Part shown: one piece after another, positions 1 through 5,923 of the stretch
How the letters are laid out: each line of letters opens with the position of its first letter
Numbering within the stretch: position 1 is the stretch's first letter
Made by a program: the position numbers and the translations under genes
NCBI GenBank assembly: GCA_030039575.1
Contig: JASHVH010000243.1
Span: forward strand, 1 to 5,927
Source of the DNA: Acidimicrobiales bacterium
GTDB taxonomy: Bacteria; Actinomycetota; Acidimicrobiia; Acidimicrobiales; Palsa-688
Length of the DNA stretch: 5,927 nucleotides
Direction of reading: 5' to 3'
Notes under the pieces: generated by a model
Told to the model about the DNA's origin: nothing
Seen by the model: only the letters and a program-made list of their open reading frames with translations
Database searches by the model: none

Positions 1-483
1 GGAGTGGTGCTGCTGATCCCCCGCTTTTTGGTCTTGAAGGAGTTTGGGCTGTTCAACTCCTACCCGGGGATGATCTTGCCCATGATCGTGGACGCCACCG
101 GCATCTTCCTGATGCGCCAGTTCTTCTTGCAGGTGCCGGTGTCGCTCGAGGAGGCGGCCAAGGTCGATGGCGCCAGCATCTTGCGTACCTGGTGGAGCAT
201 CGTCCTGCCCATAGTCAGGCCAGGCTTGATCACCCTGACCATCATTTCGTTCCAGGGCTCGTGGAACGAGTTCCAGTTCTTCGAGGTAGCCACCATTTCC
301 CCCAAGTACTACACGCTGACGACGGGCCTGGCCGACATCGTCGGGGGCGGCCTGTCCGCTGGTAACCAGTTCCCGCTCAAGCTGGGGGCCTCGGTGCTGA
401 CGATCGTCCCCATCGCCATCCTGTTCTTCGTCTTGTCGAAGTACATCGTGCGCCCCCGGCTGGGCGGCGCGGTCAAGGGGTAG
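1..483 (+). CDS. Carbohydrate ABC transporter permease, MalG-like, 3' part only
   Basis: This is the C-terminal part (160 residues visible) of an inner-membrane permease subunit of a binding-protein-dependent sugar importer. The reading frame is open from the first base, so the start lies outside; the family is usually about 270-300 residues. Counting from the GTG at position 4, the EAA loop that docks on the ATPase is visible at residues 49-75: EEAAKVDGA, then a conserved LP at 68-69. It is followed by the WNEFQFF segment (88-94) that is common in MalG/UgpE-type subunits. Hydrophobic helices lie before and after the loop, at about 22-42, 70-86 and 128-146. The tail YIVRPRLGGAVKG matches the usual basic, glycine-rich C terminus of this family. 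The binding protein and partner permease are expected upstream. The substrate cannot be read from this fragment; a sugar or glycerol-phosphate type compound is inferred from the family. Confidence 0.93.
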   Translation, partial: GVVLLIPRFLVLKEFGLFNSYPGMILPMIVDATGIFLMRQFFLQVPVSLEEAAKVDGASILRTWWSIVLPIVRPGLITLTIISFQGSWNEFQFFEVATISPKYYTLTTGLADIVGGGLSAGNQFPLKLGASVLTIVPIAILFFVLSKYIVRPRLGGAVKG

Positions 484-488
484 TGGCA

Positions 489-516
489 CCGGGGCCTACC
501 TGGGTAGCCTGTCCGG
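489..516 (+). promoter_or_regulatory. Imperfect hairpin abutting the PAC2 start codon
   Basis: In the 34-base gap after the permease stop, CCGG (489-492) can pair with CCGG (513-516). Inside it, GGC-C-TAC (493-499) can pair with GTAGCC (504-509) around a four-base loop, with small bulges. The structure ends one base before the ATG at 518. There is no T-run, so it is not an ordinary intrinsic terminator. It could restrict access to the start region, or be chance in GC-rich DNA. Only the base pairing is seen; a role is speculative. Confidence 0.2.
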
Positions 517-517
517 G

Positions 518-1411
518 ATGGAGTTGTTGCACTGGGAGCGCCGGCCGAGCCTCCGCCAGCCCGCGCTGGTGGCTGCCTTCGAGGGCTGGAACGACGCCGG
601 TAACGCTGCCTCTGAAGCGGCCGCCTACTTGATGCGGGCCTGGCACGGGAGCAGGTTCGCAACGTTCGAGCCGGAGGAACTGTTCGACTTCACCTCCACC
701 CGCCCTCAAGTGCGGCTCGAGTACGGCGAGACCCGCCGCCTCGAGTGGCCTTCCATCCAGCTGTCCAGCGCTTCGGCCCCCGGCTCCGGCCGGGACGTCG
801 TCTTCCTGAGCGGGCCCGAGCCTCAGCTTCGCTGGCGCAGCTTTGCCGAGGAAGTGCGCGAGACGTGCACCGCGCTCGGGGTCAACCTGGCCGTCCTGCT
901 CGGCGCCCTGCTGGCCGATGTCCCCCATACCCGGCCCGTGAGGGTGACGGGCGGCGCCGGCAACGCTGAGCTGGCCGCCCTGGCCGGTGTGGAGCCCTCG
1001 TACTACGAAGGGCCCACCGGTATCGTCGGCGTCGTGGCGGAAGCCCTCGGGCGGGCGGGCATCGCCACCACCTCTCTGTGGGCCAGCGTCCCCCACTATG
1101 TCTCGCAGAGCTCCTCGCCGAAAGCGACATTGGCCCTGGTCGAACGGTCGGCACGGGTCCTCGGGACCGAGGTGGACCTGGCCAAGCTGCGCATCTCCTC
1201 TGCCGCTTACGAGCGCCAGATCAATGAGCTCGTCGCCTCCGACGAAGACGCTTCCGCCTACGTGACCCGGCTCGAGGAGCAGGACGCGGAGGTCCACCCC
1301 CCTGAGACGGAAACGGCCGGCGGTGACGAAGGCGCCCGCCTGACGCCGGCGTCGGGCGAACGGCTGGCGGCCGAGGTAGAGCGCTACCTCCGCGAACACC
1401 CCAAGGAGTAA
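518..1411 (+). CDS. PAC2 family protein (proteasome assembly chaperone-like)
   Basis: A 297-residue soluble protein of the PAC2 family, related to the eukaryotic proteasome assembly chaperone PAC2 and common in actinobacteria and archaea. Its bacterial function is not firmly known. Family hallmarks in order: FEGWNDAGNAAS (21-32) near the N terminus, the strand and loop FLSGPEPQLRW (96-106), LLADVPHTRPVRVTG (131-145), YEGPTGIVGVV (163-173), and SLWASVPHYV (186-195) leading into a helical C-terminal part. The last segment GERLAAEVERYLRE (280-293) is a charged helix typical of the actinobacterial members, reached through an acidic Pro/Glu-rich linker (about 252-275). No signal peptide or membrane segment is seen. 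The ATG at 518 fits the family N terminus, but has no clear Shine-Dalgarno sequence. It starts 34 bases after the permease stop on the same strand, so read-through from the sugar operon is possible. A link to the proteasome is inference from the family name only. Confidence 0.92.
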   Translation: MELLHWERRPSLRQPALVAAFEGWNDAGNAASEAAAYLMRAWHGSRFATFEPEELFDFTSTRPQVRLEYGETRRLEWPSIQLSSASAPGSGRDVVFLSGPEPQLRWRSFAEEVRETCTALGVNLAVLLGALLADVPHTRPVRVTGGAGNAELAALAGVEPSYYEGPTGIVGVVAEALGRAGIATTSLWASVPHYVSQSSSPKATLALVERSARVLGTEVDLAKLRISSAAYERQINELVASDEDASAYVTRLEEQDAEVHPPETETAGGDEGARLTPASGERLAAEVERYLREHPKE

Positions 1412-1433
1412 CGCGTAGCCGGCCGCCGTCTCT

Positions 1434-1463
1434 TTTTCACCGTGTGCCCGAAACTTCTTTAAA
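1434..1463 (+). promoter_or_regulatory. Possible sigma-70-type promoter before the small membrane protein gene
   Basis: The gap after the PAC2 stop holds a locally AT-rich patch. TTTTCA (1434-1439) and TTTAAA (1458-1463) each match four of six positions of the -35 and -10 consensus and are 18 bases apart. Transcription would begin around 1470, only a few bases before the GTG candidates at 1474 and 1480, so the message would be leaderless or nearly so. That conflicts in part with the GAGG at 1464-1467 acting as a ribosome binding site. This is weak evidence from sequence matching alone. Confidence 0.2.
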
Positions 1464-1467
1464 GAGG
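1464..1467 (+). promoter_or_regulatory. Candidate ribosome binding site that supports the GTG start at 1474
   Basis: GAGG lies six bases before the GTG at 1474, an ideal spacing, and 12 bases before the GTG at 1480. It lies inside the longer possible reading frame that opens at 1444, so it favours the shorter protein. Confidence 0.35.
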
Positions 1468-1473
1468 GCGGTA

Positions 1474-1866
1474 GTGTGGGTGGCGGTGGCTAATTGCGTC
1501 CACGGGTTCCCACAGAGCGAGTGCCTCATATGCCAGACACTCGGGAGCAGCTCTACTAAGTCCACAGCTACGAAGACCAAAGTGGCCAGCCCGCCCGAAG
1601 GGCTGAGCGCGCTGCCCAACGGCCGGGCTTCGCGCCCCTTGGCCACGAGAGAGCCGGGACCGGCGACTGCCAACGGCCGAGGTGGCCGCGGTCCGAGCCC
1701 GCTACTGGCCATCCTGGTCGCCATCGTCGTAGGCGGCCTGCTCGTGTGGGCGTTCGCCGGCATCGTCTCGGTCGCCTTCCATATCGCCGAGTTCGTCGCC
1801 CTGGCCCTCGTCGCTGGATGGGTCGGTTACAAGCTCGGCCACGCCAGGGGCCGCCGGGGCCACTGA
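1474..1866 (+). CDS. Small membrane protein with N-terminal CxHx6CxxC zinc-knuckle-like motif
   Basis: I do not recognise a named family. The 130-residue product has three parts. First is a Cys/His cluster, C8-x-H10-x6-C17-x2-C20 (local sequence CVHGFPQSECLIC), whose four ligands are spaced as in small zinc-binding knuckles. Next is a Ser/Thr/Lys- then Pro/Gly/Arg-rich, probably disordered linker (about 24-75). Last is a hydrophobic hairpin: helix 1 about 76-98 (LLAILVAIVVGGLLVWAF), helix 2 about 99-120 (IAEFVALALVAGWVGY), then a short basic tail HARGRRGH. By the positive-inside rule both ends would be cytoplasmic. The frame is also open from a GTG at 1444, but that version contains a rare TTA leucine codon at 1459 and an AT-rich promoter-like stretch; the GTG at 1474 has a GAGG at good spacing, and 1480 is another option. 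The stop overlaps the probable start of the exporter gene. Zinc binding is inferred from residue spacing; the function is unknown. Confidence 0.72.
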   Translation: MWVAVANCVHGFPQSECLICQTLGSSSTKSTATKTKVASPPEGLSALPNGRASRPLATREPGPATANGRGGRGPSPLLAILVAIVVGGLLVWAFAGIVSVAFHIAEFVALALVAGWVGYKLGHARGRRGH

Positions 1867-3443
1867 CGGGGCGGCCTACCCTCACTCCGTCCGGGCCCTC
1901 TACCGACGAGGGCGGGAGTGGGCGGCGCAAGCGATTGCTGGTGCTGGGCGTCTGCTCGCTCAGCCTGTTCATGGTGACGCTCGACAACACGATCGTCAAC
2001 GTTGCCCTCCCGTCCCTGCAGCGACAGTTCCACGCATCGGTGTCGGAACTGCAATGGGTGGCGGACGCGTACCTCTTGGTTCTTGCGTCGCTGTTGCTCT
2101 TCGGCGGCTCGCTCGGCGACCGGTTTGGCCGCCGCCGGATCCTGCGGACCGGGCTCGTATTGTTCGGTGCCGGCTCGCTGGCCTGCAGCCTGTCGCCCAG
2201 CCTGCCCTTGCTGATCGTGTTCAGGATGCTCCAAGCGGGCGGTGGCTTCATGCTCAACCCGAACTCCCTGTCCATAATCTCCAATACGTTCACGGACCCG
2301 AAGGAACGAGCGGCCGCCATCGGTTTTTGGGGCGGCGTCGTCGGGATTAGCACCGCTGCCGGCCCGGTCTTGGGCGGGGCGCTCATAGACGCCATCGACT
2401 GGAGGGCGATTTTTTGGGTCAACGTGCCTGTGGTGGTGCTGACCCTCGTGCTGCTGAGGCTTTTCGTGCCAGAGTCGAAATCCCCGAAACCTAGACGCCT
2501 CGACCCGAAAGGCCAGGTCCTGGCCATAGTGGTCCTGGCTTCGCTGACCTACGGCATCATCGAAGGCCCGGACAGAGGGTGGACCGACGGGCTTATCCTG
2601 ACGTGCTTTGCCGTCGCCGCCGTCGGAGCCGCCCTGTTTGTACACGTAGAACGCCGGCAAGAAGAGCCGCTCTTGCAACTTCGCTTCTTCCGGAGCCCAC
2701 CGTTTTCCGGCGCCGCCGCCATAGCCATCCTGGCCTTTGTCATTTTGGCCGGGTGGCTCTTCATCAACACTCTCTACCTACAGGAGGTCCGGGGCTACTC
2801 GCCCCTGAAGGCAGGGGTGGCGGCATTGCCGGCCACGATCGTGATCGTGGCAGTATCGCCTTTCACCGGCCGCATTGTCGGGCGACGCGGGTCGCGCTGG
2901 CCCTTGTGCGCCGCCGGTCTCCTGCTGGCCGCCGGGACGGCATTGCTCATTTTCGTACAGCCCGACACGTCTTACCTCTTTCTCGCCTTCGCCTACCTGC
3001 TCATCGGGCTCGGGTTCGGAGCGGTGAACCCGCCGATCACGAACACGGCCGTGAGCGGGATGCCCCTCAGCCAGGCCGGAGTGGCTTCGGCTGTAGCAGG
3101 CACGGCCCGCCAACTCGGCAGTGTCCTTGGGGTCGCCGTGCTTGGGTCCGTCCTGAGCTCCCAGTTGCGCAGCCAGTTAAGCGCTCGGCTGGCCAGCTCC
3201 CATCTCCCCCAGAGCGTGCAAGCAAAAGTGAGCAGGGCCGGCGTCGGCTTGAGCCAGGCCTACGGCTCCGATCTCCCGCCCAGAGCGGCCAAGATCGTGG
3301 GCGAGGCCTTCACGACGGCCACGCACGCCGGATGGGTGGTGACGGCTGTCTGCGGCGTCCTCATCGCCGTCGTCGCCTTCTTCACCACGAGTGCCAGGGC
3401 TCGCCAACAAGCTCGGCTCGTCCTGCAGGGCAGCGCCCCTTGA
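1818..3443 (+). CDS. MFS drug/proton antiporter, DHA2 (EmrB/QacA-like) family
   Basis: A 541-residue cytoplasmic-membrane exporter, expected to expel drugs or other small hydrophobic compounds in exchange for protons. The length fits the 14-helix DHA2 group. Visible signatures, counted from the ATG at 1818: LDNTIVNVALP (55-65) at the end of helix 1, the DHA2 mark; motif A GSLGDRFGRRR (97-107) between helices 2 and 3; a motif B-like FRMLQAGGG (135-143), where alanine replaces the usual glycine after the glutamine; antiporter motif C GVVGISTAAGPVLGG (173-187) in helix 5; and WRAIFWVNVP (195-204). About ten further hydrophobic segments follow, the last at 505-522. The frame is open from 1746, but a start there would overlap the previous gene by 121 bases. 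The ATG at 1818 is the only downstream ATG or GTG before helix 1. It has no good ribosome binding site and still overlaps the previous gene by 49 bases in another frame. The substrate is not predictable. Confidence 0.9.
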   Translation: MGRLQARPRQGPPGPLTGRPTLTPSGPSTDEGGSGRRKRLLVLGVCSLSLFMVTLDNTIVNVALPSLQRQFHASVSELQWVADAYLLVLASLLLFGGSLGDRFGRRRILRTGLVLFGAGSLACSLSPSLPLLIVFRMLQAGGGFMLNPNSLSIISNTFTDPKERAAAIGFWGGVVGISTAAGPVLGGALIDAIDWRAIFWVNVPVVVLTLVLLRLFVPESKSPKPRRLDPKGQVLAIVVLASLTYGIIEGPDRGWTDGLILTCFAVAAVGAALFVHVERRQEEPLLQLRFFRSPPFSGAAAIAILAFVILAGWLFINTLYLQEVRGYSPLKAGVAALPATIVIVAVSPFTGRIVGRRGSRWPLCAAGLLLAAGTALLIFVQPDTSYLFLAFAYLLIGLGFGAVNPPITNTAVSGMPLSQAGVASAVAGTARQLGSVLGVAVLGSVLSSQLRSQLSARLASSHLPQSVQAKVSRAGVGLSQAYGSDLPPRAAKIVGEAFTTATHAGWVVTAVCGVLIAVVAFFTTSARARQQARLVLQGSAP

Positions 3444-3474
3444 GGGTCGCGAAATCCCGAGGCCCGAGTGCCCC

Positions 3475-4260
3475 TTATATCACCCGGGGCGACGATGGCG
3501 CCCGGCCACCGTCGTGGCCGTCCCCCGCCTCCTCGTCCCCGTAGGCCACATAGCCCGACTCTTCTAGCTCCAGCGCCAGCTCCGGCCCACCGGTGGCCAC
3601 CACCCGGCCGGCGGAAAGGACATGGACCTGGTCCACCGGGAGCTCAGACAACAGGCGGTAGTAGTGGGTAATAGCCAGCACCCCGATCCCTGAGCCGCGG
3701 GCGAGTTCCGCCACGCGCCGGGCAACGGCCCTGAGGGCATCGATGTCGAGGCCCGAATCGATCTCGTCGAGGACGGCGATGCTCGGGCGCAACACGCCGA
3801 GCTGGAGGACTTCGTTGCGTTTCCGTTCGCCTCCCGACAAGTCGACATTAAGAGGCCGCGACAGGAAACTTTCGTCGAGGCCAACCTCCCGCGCCTCGGT
3901 CGCCAAAAGGGCCGGCACGTCCGCCGGGTTGCGGCCCGACGCCCTGAACGCCTCGCCGAGGGCGTCCACCAGGGTTACGCCGGGCACCTCGATCGGGTAC
4001 TGCAGGGCCAGGAACAGGCCGGCTCTGGCGCGTTCCCAGGCCGGCATGGCCAGCAGGTCGGCGCCGTCCAAATAGACCGTCCCCCCGGTGACGTCGTACC
4101 CCGGACGCCCGGCGATGACGTGAGAAAGGGTGGACTTGCCGGAGCCGTTCGGGCCCATTACGGCATGGACTTCGCCGCTCGCCACCCGGAGGTCCACCCC
4201 GCGCAATATTTCTTTCCCGTTCACCGACGCACGGAGCCCGGTCACCACCAGTTCGCTCAC
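3475..4260 (-). CDS. sufC: SufC, Fe-S cluster assembly ATPase
   Basis: A 261-residue cytoplasmic ABC-type ATPase of the SufBCD complex. ATP binding drives SufC dimerisation and opens the SufB-SufD scaffold for Fe-S cluster formation. All nucleotide-binding elements are intact: Walker A GPNGSGKST (36-44), Q-loop glutamine 87 in LALQYP, signature LSGGERKR (141-148), Walker B IAVLDE (161-166), D-loop SGLD (169-172) and switch histidine 199 in AITHY. The SGGERKRNE wording and the DEIDSGLD after Walker B are characteristic of SufC rather than of transporter ATPases. The start is a GTG that overlaps the Rieske stop as GTGA. The frame is open further upstream, but that extension lies inside the Rieske gene and does not resemble SufC. 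No Shine-Dalgarno sequence precedes the GTG, so translation probably depends on coupling. The last 20 or so residues form a charged Gly-rich tail beyond the conserved domain. It is the last gene of the operon here. Confidence 0.97.
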   Translation of the reverse strand: MSELVVTGLRASVNGKEILRGVDLRVASGEVHAVMGPNGSGKSTLSHVIAGRPGYDVTGGTVYLDGADLLAMPAWERARAGLFLALQYPIEVPGVTLVDALGEAFRASGRNPADVPALLATEAREVGLDESFLSRPLNVDLSGGERKRNEVLQLGVLRPSIAVLDEIDSGLDIDALRAVARRVAELARGSGIGVLAITHYYRLLSELPVDQVHVLSAGRVVATGGPELALELEESGYVAYGDEEAGDGHDGGRAPSSPRVI

Positions 4261-4586
4261 GGTATGCTCACGATCACTTCGTCGCCTTCTATCCTCACCG
4301 GGTAGACCTGGACGGGGACGGTAGCCGGGAGGCTCTCCGGTGACCCGTCTTTCAAGGAGAACGTGCTGCCGTGCTTGGTGCATTCGATGCTGCAGCCAAA
4401 CGGCTCCACTTCGCCTTCGGACAGCCGCCACTCTTGATGGCTACACCGGTCGACGAGGGCATAGACGTCGTCGCCCACCCGCACCAGGCATACCCCGTAC
4501 GGCCCCCCTTCGGCCCGGATGGCCTCGCCGTCGGGTATATCTGCCAGTTTTACCCTTATTTCTTGGGCCAAAGGTACCAGCCTCAA
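4257..4586 (-). CDS. Rieske-type [2Fe-2S] ferredoxin in the SUF operon
   Basis: A 109-residue soluble protein of the non-heme dioxygenase ferredoxin subunit type. The cluster ligands are visible as C48-x-H50 (RCSHQEWRLSEGEV) and C69-x2-H72 (ECTKHGSTF), separated by 18 residues. An extra cysteine, C65, gives the GCSIEC wording. The C-terminal strand pairs (VPVQVYPVRIEGDEVIV) match the Rieske fold, and no membrane anchor or signal peptide is present. It lies between sufD and sufC, an arrangement known from many actinobacteria. It may carry electrons for Fe-S assembly or simply receive its cluster there; its exact role is not established. The start is a TTG overlapping the sufD stop as TTGA, with AGGGG five bases upstream. 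A second TTG at 4571, nine bases after a GAGG, would give a protein five residues shorter and fits the family N terminus equally well. Confidence 0.92.
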   Translation of the reverse strand: MRLVPLAQEIRVKLADIPDGEAIRAEGGPYGVCLVRVGDDVYALVDRCSHQEWRLSEGEVEPFGCSIECTKHGSTFSLKDGSPESLPATVPVQVYPVRIEGDEVIVSIP

Positions 4587-5923
4587 CCTTGCCCCTGCGC
4601 CGGCGCGTGGCCGGCCGCCGGCTGCTCATAACCACCAAAACCGGCCGAGCCGAGCTTGCTCGCAAATGCCTGGCGCAGCCACGCCAAAGCACCGGCGACC
4701 GGGAAGCGGGCCAGCAGGTCTTCCATGAAACCGAGCGCGATCACGCGTTCTGCGATGTGAGCCGGTACACCGCGGCTTTCGAGGTAAAAACGCTGTGATT
4801 CATCTATAGGCCCCACCGCGGAGGCGTGCGAACAACGGACGTCGTTGTCTTCGATCTCCAGGTTCGGGACCGAGTACGCCTGCGCCCCTTCGGAGAGCAC
4901 GAGGTTGCGGTTCGTCTGAAAAGCATTGGTGCCCTTGGCCCCCTTTTCGACGCGGATGAGGCCGGAGTAAACCGAACGGGCGGTGTTGGCGACTGCGCCC
5001 TTGAACAGCAGGTCCGAGCGGGTTTGAGGCGCGGCGTGGTGCTGGACTGTGCGCAGGTCGTGCATCTGGTCACCGGCCCCGAAGTAAGCGGCCAATAACT
5101 CGCTGTCCCCCGCCGCGCCTTCGAGCACCGAGTCGGTGCGGACACGGGCATAGTCGCCTCCCAACGCCACCGTCATGGAGCGCAAGGTGGCGTCCCGGCC
5201 GACTCGGCTCACCTGGTTGCCAAGCTGCCAGGCCCGTGAACCAAGGAGTTGGACCTGCCCGAAGCCGAGCCTCGCCCCCCGGCCGAGCGAGAGTTCTGTA
5301 AGCGGGACAGCCAGGATGTGAGCATCTGTCGAGGCGATGACCTCAATAACCCGCACCGAAGCGTTCTCACCGACTTCGACCTCGAGGCGGGGGAACACGG
5401 CGGAGCCGTCCTCGTCGAGCCAGTGGACCAGCACGACCGGGGCCGCCACCTCTGCCCCCGAGGCCACCTTTACCCGCCAAGGGGCTCTTACGAAAGCCCC
5501 GTTCATGGCCGTCCACACGTCGGCTCTCGGGCCGGAGAGGACGGCCACGGGCTCGCTACCGTCACCCAGCGGGCCGTAGCCGACGGGCAGCACGTCGACG
5601 CCCGGTTGGGGTCGGAGAACAGCCCCTTCACCGCCGTTGTGGCTGACCACGAGGGTCGCCACCGGTCCCACCGCTGCCACCAACTGCTGGACCTGCTCAG
5701 GCAAGCCATGAAGGGGCACTTCACCACCCCCCGGGCAAGGTGCGTAACGGCTGAGGTCGAGGTCGTCTATCCGGCTGTAGCGCCAAATTTCCTCGGACTC
5801 TGTTGGCAGTTCCAGGCCCGAGAAACGCTCCCAGGACGCGCGGCGGCGGTCGAGGAGCCAGGCCGGCCCCGGCAGAGCGGCAACGGCGTCCGCGTTGAAC
5901 TCAGAACTCAAAGGAACGGGCAC
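4583..5923 (-). CDS. sufD: SufD, Fe-S cluster assembly scaffold subunit
   Basis: A 446-residue SufB/SufD-family protein that pairs with SufB and binds SufC in the SufBC2D cluster-building complex. The N-terminal helical region carries LPTESEEIWRYSRIDDLDL (39-57), the common SufD motif around ExWRY. A long beta-helix core follows (about 85-350). The conserved C-terminal core reads KGTNAFQTNRNLVLSEGA (330-347), then VPNLEIEDNDVRCSHAS (352-368) and VGPIDESQRFYLESRG (370-385). Histidine 366 aligns with the functionally important SufD histidine (His360 in E. coli). The final helices contact SufC in this family, and the tail after about 426 is Gly/Ala/Gln-rich and probably flexible. The GTG at 5923 gives a normal-length SufD starting shortly before the conserved FNADAVAALPGPAWL. 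However, the frame stays open to the window edge, so a start further upstream is not excluded. sufB is expected immediately upstream, outside the window. Confidence 0.95.
   Translation of the reverse strand: MPVPLSSEFNADAVAALPGPAWLLDRRRASWERFSGLELPTESEEIWRYSRIDDLDLSRYAPCPGGGEVPLHGLPEQVQQLVAAVGPVATLVVSHNGGEGAVLRPQPGVDVLPVGYGPLGDGSEPVAVLSGPRADVWTAMNGAFVRAPWRVKVASGAEVAAPVVLVHWLDEDGSAVFPRLEVEVGENASVRVIEVIASTDAHILAVPLTELSLGRGARLGFGQVQLLGSRAWQLGNQVSRVGRDATLRSMTVALGGDYARVRTDSVLEGAAGDSELLAAYFGAGDQMHDLRTVQHHAAPQTRSDLLFKGAVANTARSVYSGLIRVEKGAKGTNAFQTNRNLVLSEGAQAYSVPNLEIEDNDVRCSHASAVGPIDESQRFYLESRGVPAHIAERVIALGFMEDLLARFPVAGALAWLRQAFASKLGSAGFGGYEQPAAGHAPAQGQG
4592..4596 (-). promoter_or_regulatory. Ribosome binding site for the Rieske TTG start
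   Basis: On the minus strand AGGGG lies five bases before the TTG at 4586, inside the last codons of sufD. It supports TTG 4586 as a real start rather than an artefact of the longest open frame. The competing TTG at 4571 has its own GAGG (4584-4581) nine bases away. Confidence 0.4.

Noticed and set aside
473..1399. Long minus-strand open frame (308 codons) opposite the PAC2 gene
   Set aside because: Its translation is Gly/Arg/Pro-rich without a recognisable domain, and the plus strand encodes a clear PAC2 protein. It is a GC-rich shadow frame.
1412..1437. GC-rich palindrome followed by a T-run after the PAC2 stop, as a terminator
   Set aside because: GCCGGC has no room for a loop and no longer stem can be drawn before the T-run, so it does not make a convincing intrinsic terminator.
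1568..2678. Two long minus-strand open frames opposite the small gene and the exporter
   Set aside because: They are low-complexity Arg/Pro/Gln-rich translations antisense to strongly conserved MFS motifs, so they are shadows.
2832..2851. Inverted repeat GCCACGATC-GT-GATCGTGGC
   Set aside because: It lies within a membrane segment of the exporter where alternating ATC and GTG codons (Ile/Val) produce the symmetry, so a binding site is unlikely.
2579..3544. Plus-strand 321-codon frame overlapping the exporter and running into sufC
   Set aside because: It is arginine- and proline-rich with no domain, and runs through the stops of two real convergent genes. It is a shadow frame.
4261..4431. 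N-terminal extension of SufC to a start at 4431
   Set aside because: These 57 codons overlap the Rieske gene in another frame and lack any SufC similarity. The GTG at 4260 begins exactly at the conserved SufC N terminus.
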